Source of the DNA: JAUIET01 sp045105115
GTDB taxonomy: Bacteria > Pseudomonadota > Gammaproteobacteria > Pseudomonadales > JAUIET01
Assembly: GCA_045105115.1 (NCBI GenBank)
Contig: JBGCDE010000065.1
Coordinates: 62,001-126,000, forward strand
Reading direction: 5' to 3'
DNA length: 64,000 nt
Part shown: positions 26,177 to 33,282 of the stretch, in pieces
Numbering within the stretch: the first letter of the stretch is position 1
Layout of the letters: each line of letters starts with the position of its first letter
Program-made: the position numbers and the translations under genes
Notes under the pieces: model-generated
Seen by the model: the letters and a program-made list of their open reading frames with translations, nothing else
Told to the model about the DNA's origin: nothing
The model's database searches: none

Positions 26177-27211
26177 ATGGATATTACTGAACTGCTGGCT
26201 TTCAGCGCGAAACAAGGCGCATCTGATTTGCACTTGTCGGCGGGCTTACCGCCTATGATCCGTGTTGATGGCGACGTACGTCGAATTAACTTGCCAGCCA
26301 TGGATCATTCCGAAGTTCATGCTTTGATTTATGAAATCATGAACGACAAACAGCGTAAGGATTTTGAAGAATTCCTTGAAACCGACTTTTCGTTCGAAGT
26401 ACCAGGGGTTGCGCGTTTTCGTGTTAATGCCTTCAATCAAAACCGCGGTGCCGGTGCTGTATTCAGAACCATTCCGTCCAAGGTGCTGACCATGGAAGAG
26501 TTAGGCATGGGTCAGGTATTCCGTGACGTTTCCCTGGTGCCACGCGGTTTATGTTTGGTGACTGGCCCAACCGGCTCAGGTAAGTCTACAACCTTGGCCG
26601 CGATGATGGATTTTATCAACGAGAACAAGTACGAGCATATTCTTACGATTGAAGATCCCATCGAATTCGTACACGAAAGTAAAAAATGCCTGGTCAATCA
26701 GCGCGAGGTACATCGCGATACGCATGGCTTCGGAGAAGCATTGCGCTCGGCATTGCGTGAGGATCCAGACATTATTCTTGTTGGCGAACTGCGCGACCTT
26801 GAGACTATTCGCTTGGCACTGACGGCGGCGGAAACAGGCCACTTGGTATTTGGTACCTTGCATACAACCTCGGCTGCAAAAACAATTGACCGTATCGTCG
26901 ACGTTTTCCCGGCATCGGAGAAAGCCATGGTGCGCTCGATGTTGTCAGAATCTTTGCAGGCCGTTGTATCGCAAACCTTGTTGAAGAAAAGCGGTGGCGG
27001 GCGTGTTGCTGCGCATGAAATCATGATCGGAACGTCTGCGATTCGAAACCTGATTCGTGAAGACAAAGTGGCGCAAATGTATTCGGCAATTCAAACCGGC
27101 GGTTCAGTTGGCATGCAGACCATGGATCAATGCTTGCAAGACATGGTGGAGAAACGACTTATCAGTCGCGATGCGGCTAGAGAAAAAGCCAAAACACCAG
27201 AGAACTTTTAG
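26177..27211 (+). CDS. pilT: Type IV pilus retraction ATPase PilT
   Basis: PilT is the hexameric ATPase that powers pilus retraction and twitching motility. Motifs: the start MDITELLAFSAKQGASDLHL, Walker A TGPTGSGKSTTLAAM, the Asp-box LTIEDPIEF, Walker B IILVGELRDLETIRLAL, the His-box GHLVFGTLHTTSAAKT, and the C-terminal retraction motif AIRNLIREDKV. An AGGA site lies 7 bp before the ATG. It is divergent from yggS and 49 bp upstream of pilU, as in Pseudomonas. Confidence 0.97.
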   Translation: MDITELLAFSAKQGASDLHLSAGLPPMIRVDGDVRRINLPAMDHSEVHALIYEIMNDKQRKDFEEFLETDFSFEVPGVARFRVNAFNQNRGAGAVFRTIPSKVLTMEELGMGQVFRDVSLVPRGLCLVTGPTGSGKSTTLAAMMDFINENKYEHILTIEDPIEFVHESKKCLVNQREVHRDTHGFGEALRSALREDPDIILVGELRDLETIRLALTAAETGHLVFGTLHTTSAAKTIDRIVDVFPASEKAMVRSMLSESLQAVVSQTLLKKSGGGRVAAHEIMIGTSAIRNLIREDKVAQMYSAIQTGGSVGMQTMDQCLQDMVEKRLISRDAAREKAKTPENF

Positions 27212-27260
27212 TGAAAAGCGGTTTCGCAAAGCTAAGCAAATATAAGCAGAGGGCACCCTA

Positions 27261-28457
27261 GTGCAAATCGATAAACTCCTGACGTTGATGGTTGAGAAAG
27301 GCGCATCCGATCTATTCATTACAGCGGGTGTGCCGCCCAGTATGAAGATCAATGGTCGAGTGATGCCGGTGACAACCACACCACTGAGCCCTGAGAAAAC
27401 ACGCGAAACCGTACTTGGCGTTATGAATGAGCGACAACGACGCGACTTCGCAGAAGAGCGCGAATGCAACTTTGCCATCAGTGCAAGAGGCACAGGTCGT
27501 TTCCGTGTCAGTGCGTTTTATCAGCGCAACTTGGTGGGCATGGTTTTGCGCCGAATTGAAACCAACATCCCAACAGTCGAAGACTTGATGTTGCCAGATG
27601 TCATAAAAGAGTTGGCAATGACCAAGCGCGGCTTGATCATATTCGTAGGTGCCACTGGTACAGGTAAATCAACATCGTTGGCTGCAATGATTGGGCATCG
27701 TAATCGCAATGCCACAGGACATATCATCTGTGTTGAAGATCCGATCGAGTATATCCACCAACACGCCTCGTGTATTGTCACTCAGCGAGAGGTCGGTATC
27801 GATTGTGAATCTTTTGAAGTGGCGTTGAAAAATATGCTTCGCCAGGCACCCGATGTCATCATGATCGGTGAGGTGCGTACGCAAGAAACTATGGAGCAGG
27901 CGATTACTTTCGCAGAAACCGGCCACCTTTGCTTGTGTACATTGCACGCTAACAATGCAAATCAGGCGCTTGATAGAATATTGCACTTCTTTCCGCCTGA
28001 ACGACATAATCAGCTGTGGATGGATTTGTCACTTAATCTGAAAGGCATGGTTGCGCAACAACTCATCGCTACCGCTGACGGCAACGGTCGCCGTGCCGTG
28101 GTCGAAGTGCTGCTGAACTCGCCGCTTGCGCAGGATATGATTCGCAAGGGTGAAGTTCACCAGCTTAAAGAGCTGATGAAAAAATCCGGTGAGCAAGGTA
28201 TGCAAACGTTCGACCAAGCCTTGTATGAGTTGTATACCGCCGGCGAAATTACTTACGAAGACGCGCTTGCGCATGCTGATTCGGCGAACGATCTGCGCTT
28301 AATGATCAAACTCGGCGATGATAAACCCGGCGGCAGAAGTGCTGCTGCTAACATTGAAGCTGATCTCGGTATTGCCAGTAATTCCCCGTCGGGTGGTGGT
28401 GGCAGTCTAAGCATGCAAGACCAACCTTCAGGCGGTCCTCAGGTTAGGCGTCGCTAG
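27261..28457 (+). CDS. pilU: PilT-dependent retraction accessory ATPase PilU
   Basis: PilU is a second retraction-type ATPase that acts with PilT. It has Walker A GATGTGKSTSLAAM, Asp-box CVEDPIEYIHQHASCIV, Walker B IMIGEVRTQETMEQAI and His-box GHLCLCTLHANNANQAL. The C-terminal 40 residues are Gly/Ser-rich (SGGGGSLSMQDQPSGG), a tail outside the ATPase fold. The start is GTG at 27261. Its stop overlaps that of the convergent ruvX within one CTAG. Confidence 0.95.
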   Translation: MQIDKLLTLMVEKGASDLFITAGVPPSMKINGRVMPVTTTPLSPEKTRETVLGVMNERQRRDFAEERECNFAISARGTGRFRVSAFYQRNLVGMVLRRIETNIPTVEDLMLPDVIKELAMTKRGLIIFVGATGTGKSTSLAAMIGHRNRNATGHIICVEDPIEYIHQHASCIVTQREVGIDCESFEVALKNMLRQAPDVIMIGEVRTQETMEQAITFAETGHLCLCTLHANNANQALDRILHFFPPERHNQLWMDLSLNLKGMVAQQLIATADGNGRRAVVEVLLNSPLAQDMIRKGEVHQLKELMKKSGEQGMQTFDQALYELYTAGEITYEDALAHADSANDLRLMIKLGDDKPGGRSAAANIEADLGIASNSPSGGGGSLSMQDQPSGGPQVRRR

Positions 28458-28903
28458 CTTGACTGTTGGGCTAATGCCCAGCGATCCAAGATAACTTTTG
28501 CGGCCAGGCTGTCGGCTGGGTTTTGCACGTAGTCGCGGCTACTACCTTGCTCTGACATCATTTCTTTTGCCTCATGACTGCTTAAACGCTCGTCATGAAG
28601 CGTTGTGCTAAATCCGTATTGTGTCCCGAAACGCCCTTCGAGTTGACGAGCAAAGCGTTTCACGCGACTGTCTAACTCTCCGGCCGAGCCGTCCATATTT
28701 AATGGCAAACCAATCACACATAACTTGGGCTGCCATTCTTTGATGACAGATTCGAGCGCTTGCCAGTCGGGTTTTTCGCCGCGCGATCGCAACACACAAA
28801 GTGGTGTAGAGAAGCTCATTGGAGCGCTCAGTACTGCAACACCAATTTGACGCAGACCGAAATCGAAGCCAAGCACAGTGCCTTGCATGCCAGTGTTACT
28901 CAC
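28454..28903 (-). CDS. ruvX: RuvX/YqgF family RNase H-fold protein
   Basis: YqgF (RuvX) proteins have an RNase H-like fold and are linked to processing of the 16S rRNA 5' end; a Holliday-junction role was proposed from the fold. Visible motifs are TVLGFDFGLRQIGVAVLSA with the first acidic residue, CVIGLPLNMDGSAGELDSRV near residue 62, and the late DERLSSHEAKEMM. The length of 149 is normal. It overlaps yqgE by 4 bp, a pairing that is widely conserved. Confidence 0.93.
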   Translation of the reverse strand: MSNTGMQGTVLGFDFGLRQIGVAVLSAPMSFSTPLCVLRSRGEKPDWQALESVIKEWQPKLCVIGLPLNMDGSAGELDSRVKRFARQLEGRFGTQYGFSTTLHDERLSSHEAKEMMSEQGSSRDYVQNPADSLAAKVILDRWALAQQSS

Positions 28904-29460
28904 GCGTGACCAGCTTCAACTCCGAGCATGCTTAAATCAAAGCCCAGATTTTTAGCTGCCAGTTCAGTACGCTTCTCAAGTGGTGTGTCGAACATTATTT
29001 TGGCGTCGGCTTCCAAAGTCAGCCACGCGTTTCGCGACAGTTCTTCCTCAAGCTGTCCTGGCGCCCAGCCCGCATAACCCAGCACAATCAATGCTTCATC
29101 CGGACCCTGATCGGCTGCTAAAGAGCGCAAGATATCCAGCGATGTGCTGATGCACACATCGCCAACCTGCAAGGTTTCATCCCAATCATTGTCACGGTGT
29201 AGAACAAAGCCCTGATGAGGAGAGACCGGACCGCCGGCCAAGACATCATCTGCAGCCTTACGGCCATCAGCGGGCAGCTCCAGCTGCACAAACACTTCTT
29301 CCACCGCCATGCCAATCGGCTTATTCACCACCAGGCCGGCCGCGCCTTCTTCCGAATGCTCAAATACAAACGTCAGACTGCTGGTAAAAATAGAATCTTG
29401 CAGTGCAGGCATAGCCAATAGAAAGTGGTTGGCGAGACTGTCGAAATCAGGAATGCTCAT
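28900..29460 (-). CDS. yqgE: YqgE/AlgH family protein (DUF179)
   Basis: The 186-residue product matches the YqgE/AlgH family: LANHFLLAMPALQDSIFTSS near the start, GAAGLVVNKPIGMAVEEVF, VLAGGPVSPHQGFVLH, and VLGYAGWAPGQLEEELSRNA. In Pseudomonas the homologue is called AlgH and has been linked to alginate control, but the molecular function is unknown. The family name yqgE is safer here. It overlaps ruvX by 4 bp and lies downstream of the TonB-like gene with a 276-bp gap. Confidence 0.92.
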   Translation of the reverse strand: MSIPDFDSLANHFLLAMPALQDSIFTSSLTFVFEHSEEGAAGLVVNKPIGMAVEEVFVQLELPADGRKAADDVLAGGPVSPHQGFVLHRDNDWDETLQVGDVCISTSLDILRSLAADQGPDEALIVLGYAGWAPGQLEEELSRNAWLTLEADAKIMFDTPLEKRTELAAKNLGFDLSMLGVEAGHA

Positions 29461-29542
29461 AGCCCATTATTCGCTGTACGGCCGCACAAGTAAATGTAGT
29501 CTTCGGACTTGGTTGCACGCACGAGCAATTCGGTGGCACATA

Positions 29543-29690
29543 GGTGATGAGGTGAGTGTTGGCTTGAGCGACTGTTTGAGACAGGATGTCGAAAATCAAG
29601 CCCCCAGGGATGGGTTTAAAGCTGGCCCCGCGAGCGAAGCGAGTGTTTTGGGTCCGGCGTGTCGCACAAGCGAACACTCACCTCATCACC
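29543..29690. repeat. 148-bp element with 30-bp inverted ends
   Basis: The left end at 29543-29572 (GGTGATGAGGTGAGTGTT...) and the reverse complement of 29661-29690 agree at 28 of 30 positions. The 88-bp interior contains a GC-rich stretch around 29605-29660. The element fills most of the 276-bp gap between yqgE and the TonB-like gene. It could fold as a long hairpin (a shared terminator) or be a miniature inverted-repeat element. I see no clear target duplication and no coding function. Confidence 0.7.
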
Positions 29691-29736
29691 AGTTTCATTT
29701 AATAGCAAGACCTTCCATGCGACTCGGTCCGTGCAG

Positions 29737-30648
29737 TTACTCAGCCTTGGAAATTTTCCGAACATCGGTATCAAGCTGATTTTTCTGGAAATGCCATGTA
29801 CGAACAATTTCCAGCTTGTCTATCTCACGCGACATCTCCGAAGAGAATGGCTCAAATGGCGCAGATTTTTCAACAATATTAATCGCCGCGTCATCCAACA
29901 CCTTGTGACCAGAAGACTGCAACAACTGAATATTGGACACCGCGCCATTGGGCAACACCGTTACCATTAAGCTCAGGTCGCCATACAGCTCACGTGTGCG
30001 CGCTTCTTCGGGATAATACTGGTTACCCGTGCGCTCAATCTCACGCTCCCATTTAAGCAGGTACAGAGCGTCCATGGCACGCTTGGTTGATACCGAAGTG
30101 ATACGCCGAACACGAGGCCGCTTGGCCGCCTCTTCCTTGTACTGATCCAGCTTCGCCGCCAGCGACGCAATCTCACCCATCAGCTCGTCTTCGCTCAACA
30201 TGTCTTGCGTTTCGACTTTCTGTTTTTCTTCGGAACGATCACTTATCTGCACTTTGGCCTTGGCTTCATTCAAAGTGTGTACCGTATTGGCATCGTTCGC
30301 TTTCGATTCTTCCATGCGCTGTTGCATGGCCATTTTGCTGACTTGGTTGACCTCTACGTCCTGAAACTCCGAAAGTTCAGGTGAGGACAGCAGCGCTTTT
30401 TCCAACTCCGTACCGCTGGCTTGCTGATTTTGATCAGCCAGGTAATCCGCTTCGTCATTGCTTTCCTCACGAAACTGAGCCAGCGTAATTTCCAGTTGCT
30501 GGGTGCGAATATTGTTGATCTCAGCAGTGAAGGTGATGCCAAGTAAAATTGCCGCGTGGGCCGCCACCGCGAACGACAGGGCAGTGCCCAGCCGGTCAAG
30601 GTTGAACGACACATAATTGATGTTATTCGCTATTTGGGCCTGAGCCAT
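29737..30648 (-). CDS. TonB-like energy transducer protein
   Basis: The 303-residue protein has one N-terminal membrane helix (about residues 20-40, ALSFAVAAHAAILLGITFTA), a long charged, helical periplasmic stretch with coiled-coil character, and a C-terminal TonB domain (ARTRELYGDLSLMVTVLPNG then AVSNIQLLQSSGHKVLDDAA). In Pseudomonas aeruginosa the TonB gene at this position (tonB3, between algH and gshB) is needed for twitching motility, so a pilus role is likely here by position. No Pro-rich spacer typical of TonB1 is present. Confidence 0.8.
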   Translation of the reverse strand: MAQAQIANNINYVSFNLDRLGTALSFAVAAHAAILLGITFTAEINNIRTQQLEITLAQFREESNDEADYLADQNQQASGTELEKALLSSPELSEFQDVEVNQVSKMAMQQRMEESKANDANTVHTLNEAKAKVQISDRSEEKQKVETQDMLSEDELMGEIASLAAKLDQYKEEAAKRPRVRRITSVSTKRAMDALYLLKWEREIERTGNQYYPEEARTRELYGDLSLMVTVLPNGAVSNIQLLQSSGHKVLDDAAINIVEKSAPFEPFSSEMSREIDKLEIVRTWHFQKNQLDTDVRKISKAE

Positions 30649-30732
30649 TGCCGCCTCTTAGTGGGTATTGTGCAGAGTTCTGCAAGAGTTCCATTCATTC
30701 ATCGCCCGGAGCCCGTGAGCATACTGACGGTG

Positions 30733-31692
30733 TTATCGTTTCCTGGCCTGATATTTTTCAAAGATGCAGTCCATAAATTGACCACCAATATCAGTGCCGT
30801 ACGCTGCATCAATTTCTCGAATACAGGTTGGGCTGGTCACGTTTACCTCGGTCAGGTAATCGCCAATCACATCCAGGCCAACAAATAATAACTTCCTCTC
30901 TTGTAAAAATAGCTTAACTTTGTCACAAATCCAGCGATCTCGGTCTGTCAAAGGGCGAGCTTCACCGCGCCCGCCGGCTGCAAGGTTGGCGCGGGTTTCG
31001 CCTTTCGCCGCCAAGCGAGCCAGGCAGTAATCAACAGGTTCGCCGTCAATTACTAGAATTCGCTTATCGCCGTTGCTGATTTCGGGAATAAACTTTTGAA
31101 CCATAATGGTATTTTTACCAAAATCGGTTAGCGTTTCGATGATCACGCCAATATTGGGTTCGTTAACCCGGGCTCGAAATATCGACGTGCCACCCATACC
31201 GTCCAAAGGCTTTAAAATCACATCTTCATGCTCCGCATGAAACGCTCGAATGCGGGCATCATCCGCCGTCACCAAGTGCGGTGGTGCGCAATCTGGAAAC
31301 CAGGTTGCCGTGATTTTCTCGTTCGAATCGCGCAAGGCTTGCGGTGGGTTAACAACGAAACTGCCAGCACGCTCAGCGGCTTCAAGTATGTAGGTTGAGT
31401 AAACAAACTCATTATCGAATGGCGGATCTTTGCGCATCAGGATAATGTCCAGATTGCCTAAATTTTCATCTTCTATTGCGCTGAGTTCAAACCACCTTTC
31501 CGGGTCTTTAAAAACAGTGAGTTTTCGCATCGACGCGCGAGGCTCACCTCCTGTAATATACAAATCATGTTGTTCCATGTAGTACAGGCTCCAGCCCCTG
31601 TCTTGGGCAGCCCAGAGCATGGCGAGCGTACTGTCTTTCTTGTAGTTAATATCCGCAATTGGATCCATAACTACGCCTAGTTTTACTGACAT
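30733..31692 (-). CDS. gshB: Glutathione synthetase GshB
   Basis: GshB joins glycine to gamma-glutamylcysteine using ATP. It is an ATP-grasp enzyme of 319 residues with the expected start MSVKLGVVMDPIADINYKKD, MRKDPPFDNEFVYSTYILE, VILKPLDGMGGTSIFRARVN at the glycine-rich ATP loop, and VGLDVIGDYLTEVNVTSPT near the end. It is divergent from pilG across 214 bp and sits 84 bp upstream of the TonB-like gene on the same strand, as in Pseudomonas. Confidence 0.96.
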   Translation of the reverse strand: MSVKLGVVMDPIADINYKKDSTLAMLWAAQDRGWSLYYMEQHDLYITGGEPRASMRKLTVFKDPERWFELSAIEDENLGNLDIILMRKDPPFDNEFVYSTYILEAAERAGSFVVNPPQALRDSNEKITATWFPDCAPPHLVTADDARIRAFHAEHEDVILKPLDGMGGTSIFRARVNEPNIGVIIETLTDFGKNTIMVQKFIPEISNGDKRILVIDGEPVDYCLARLAAKGETRANLAAGGRGEARPLTDRDRWICDKVKLFLQERKLLFVGLDVIGDYLTEVNVTSPTCIREIDAAYGTDIGGQFMDCIFEKYQARKR

Positions 31693-31809
31693 TGGTTTTC
31701 CTTAAATTAGTTTTTCTGAATAAAGTGTGGGCTGGGTAGCTTTTATAAGGGTTTTAACGCGAAATAGCTTTATTTATGTACATTTGTGGGCTATTAATTT
31801 GTGGAGAAA

Positions 31810-31860
31810 TTAGCACAATATACGCTGCCAGGCGGCAGTTATTCTGATAAAGCGTGCTAA
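31810..31860 (+). repeat. Nested inverted repeats before pilG
   Basis: TTAGCAC at 31810-31816 and GTGCTAA at 31854-31860 pair around an inner hairpin CTGCC-AGGC-GGCAG at 31825-31838. The structure ends 46 bp before the pilG ATG, in the gshB/pilG divergent gap. The outer arm resembles half a CIRCE site, but the spacing (37 bases) rules CIRCE out. It may be a leader structure or operator; there is no direct evidence for either. Confidence 0.4.
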
Positions 31861-31906
31861 CTAGGACAACACAGCAGCACAACCCAGGTGCGATGCAGGC
31901 GAAAAT

Positions 31907-32302
31907 ATGGCAGCAAATCTAGACAAGCTAAAAATAATGGTCATTGACGACAGCAAAACTATTCGGCGAACCGCTGAAACCTTGCTGCAAAAAGAGGGCT
32001 GTACAGTGATCACCGCAATTGATGGTTTCGATGCCTTGGCGAAAATTGCAGATAACCGCCCCGACCTGATTTTTGTCGACATCATGATGCCCAGACTGGA
32101 CGGCTATCAGACCTGCGCGTTGGTAAAAAACAATAGCGAATTTAAGTCTACTCCGGTAATCATGTTGTCGAGTAAGGATGGATTGTTCGATAAAGCGAAA
32201 GGTCGCATTGTCGGTTCTGATCAATATTTGACCAAACCATTTAGTAAAAACGAACTACTCGGCGCTATTGAAGCCCAGGTAGAACTCAAAGAAGCAAGTT
32301 AG
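31907..32302 (+). CDS. pilG: Twitching motility response regulator PilG
   Basis: PilG is a stand-alone CheY-like receiver of the Pil-Chp pathway, which in Pseudomonas promotes pilus extension. The 131-residue domain has the acidic pair IDDSKT at residues 14-15, the phosphoacceptor Asp58 in LIFVDIMMPRLDGY, the conserved Ser/Thr in VIMLSSKD and Lys in YLTKPF. It is the first gene of pilG-pilH-pilI-pilJ-chpA-chpC and 14 bp before pilH. Confidence 0.95.
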   Translation: MAANLDKLKIMVIDDSKTIRRTAETLLQKEGCTVITAIDGFDALAKIADNRPDLIFVDIMMPRLDGYQTCALVKNNSEFKSTPVIMLSSKDGLFDKAKGRIVGSDQYLTKPFSKNELLGAIEAQVELKEAS

Positions 32303-32316
32303 GGAAACACGCTTAT

Positions 32317-32679
32317 ATGGCACGCGTTCTCATCGTTGATGACTCTCCCACTGAGACATTTCGCATGTCGAGTTGGTTAAACAAAGCGGGCTTTGATGTA
32401 CTGACAGCAGAAAATGGTGAGAAGGGCGTGGACATTGCTCGCGCTGAGCACCCGGATCTGGTTTTGATGGATATCGTTATGCCGGGACTGAATGGCTTTC
32501 AGGCTACTCGCCAGCTGAATAAGGACAGCCGTACTACCAACATACCTGTTGTCATTGTGACAACAAAGAACCAGGAAGCCGACCGTGTTTGGGGTGAGCG
32601 CCAAGGTGCTAGCGCATTTTTAACCAAGCCGGTTGACCAGAAAATACTACTGCGAACTATTAATTCACTGATTGCCTGA
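32317..32679 (+). CDS. pilH: Twitching motility response regulator PilH
   Basis: PilH is the second CheY-like receiver of the Pil-Chp system, proposed to act as a phosphate sink or to favour retraction. It has 120 residues, acidic pair VDDSPT at 8-9, Asp52 in LVLMDIVMPGLNGF, a Thr-rich switch VVIVTTKN and Lys in FLTKPVD. It is flanked closely by pilG and pilI, which separates it from unrelated receivers. Confidence 0.95.
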   Translation: MARVLIVDDSPTETFRMSSWLNKAGFDVLTAENGEKGVDIARAEHPDLVLMDIVMPGLNGFQATRQLNKDSRTTNIPVVIVTTKNQEADRVWGERQGASAFLTKPVDQKILLRTINSLIA

Positions 32680-32689
32680 ATAACAATAC

Positions 32690-33238
32690 ATGGAAACGGC
32701 TGACGATCCCTATGGTGTTCTGGCAACAATTGCGGCAAGCAGTACTTCAGGACAGCGCGGTTTACCACAGCAAGTTGATGCGAAAACCATGTGGAGTGGT
32801 ATTGGCTTTAATTTGTGCGGTAAGCGCTTCGTGGTACCAATGACCGAAGTGGCCGAATTGCTTGAACGGCCCAGCGCGACACGTATTCCCGGGGTTAGGC
32901 CTTGGGTGCGTGGTGTTGCAAATGTACGTGGCCGGCTGCTTCCTCTGATTGATCTGGAAGCTTTTTTTGGTGGTCAATTAGGCAGCAACAGAAAGAAGCA
33001 GCGAGTGCTTGCTTTGGACATGGGTGATTTCTATTCTGGCGTGCTGGTGAACGAAGTGTATGGCATGCAGCATTTTGCGATCGAGAATTACAGCGCCAAT
33101 GACGACGTCGAAGAAGAGTTGGCGCCGTTTGCTGCCTATCTTCGTGGTAAGTATCACAATGACAAACAAAGCTGGACTGTGTTCAGCCTGCAAGAGTTGG
33201 TAAAAGACCCGCGATTTTTTAATGCCGCGGCACAGTAA
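32690..33238 (+). CDS. pilI: CheW-like adaptor PilI
   Basis: PilI links the receptor PilJ to the kinase ChpA. The 182-residue protein has a CheW domain from about residue 35 (GFNLCGKRFVVPMTEVAELL, then PGVRPWVRGVANVRGRLLPL) and ends with VFSLQELVKDPRFFNAAAQ, typical of PilI. It lies 10 bp after pilH and 44 bp before pilJ. Confidence 0.93.
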   Translation: METADDPYGVLATIAASSTSGQRGLPQQVDAKTMWSGIGFNLCGKRFVVPMTEVAELLERPSATRIPGVRPWVRGVANVRGRLLPLIDLEAFFGGQLGSNRKKQRVLALDMGDFYSGVLVNEVYGMQHFAIENYSANDDVEEELAPFAAYLRGKYHNDKQSWTVFSLQELVKDPRFFNAAAQ

Positions 33239-33282
33239 TACCTTATGATATTTTTCAAGATTAAGACCTGGGAGTCCAGCGT

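Noticed and set aside
29447..29677. A 76-codon minus-strand frame between yqgE and the TonB-like gene
   Set aside because: It runs through the inverted-repeat element, has no ribosome site and a low-complexity, Cys-rich product with no family character.
31810..31860. A second CIRCE element before pilG
   Set aside because: Only TTAGCAC/GTGCTAA match and the spacer is 37 bases rather than 9.
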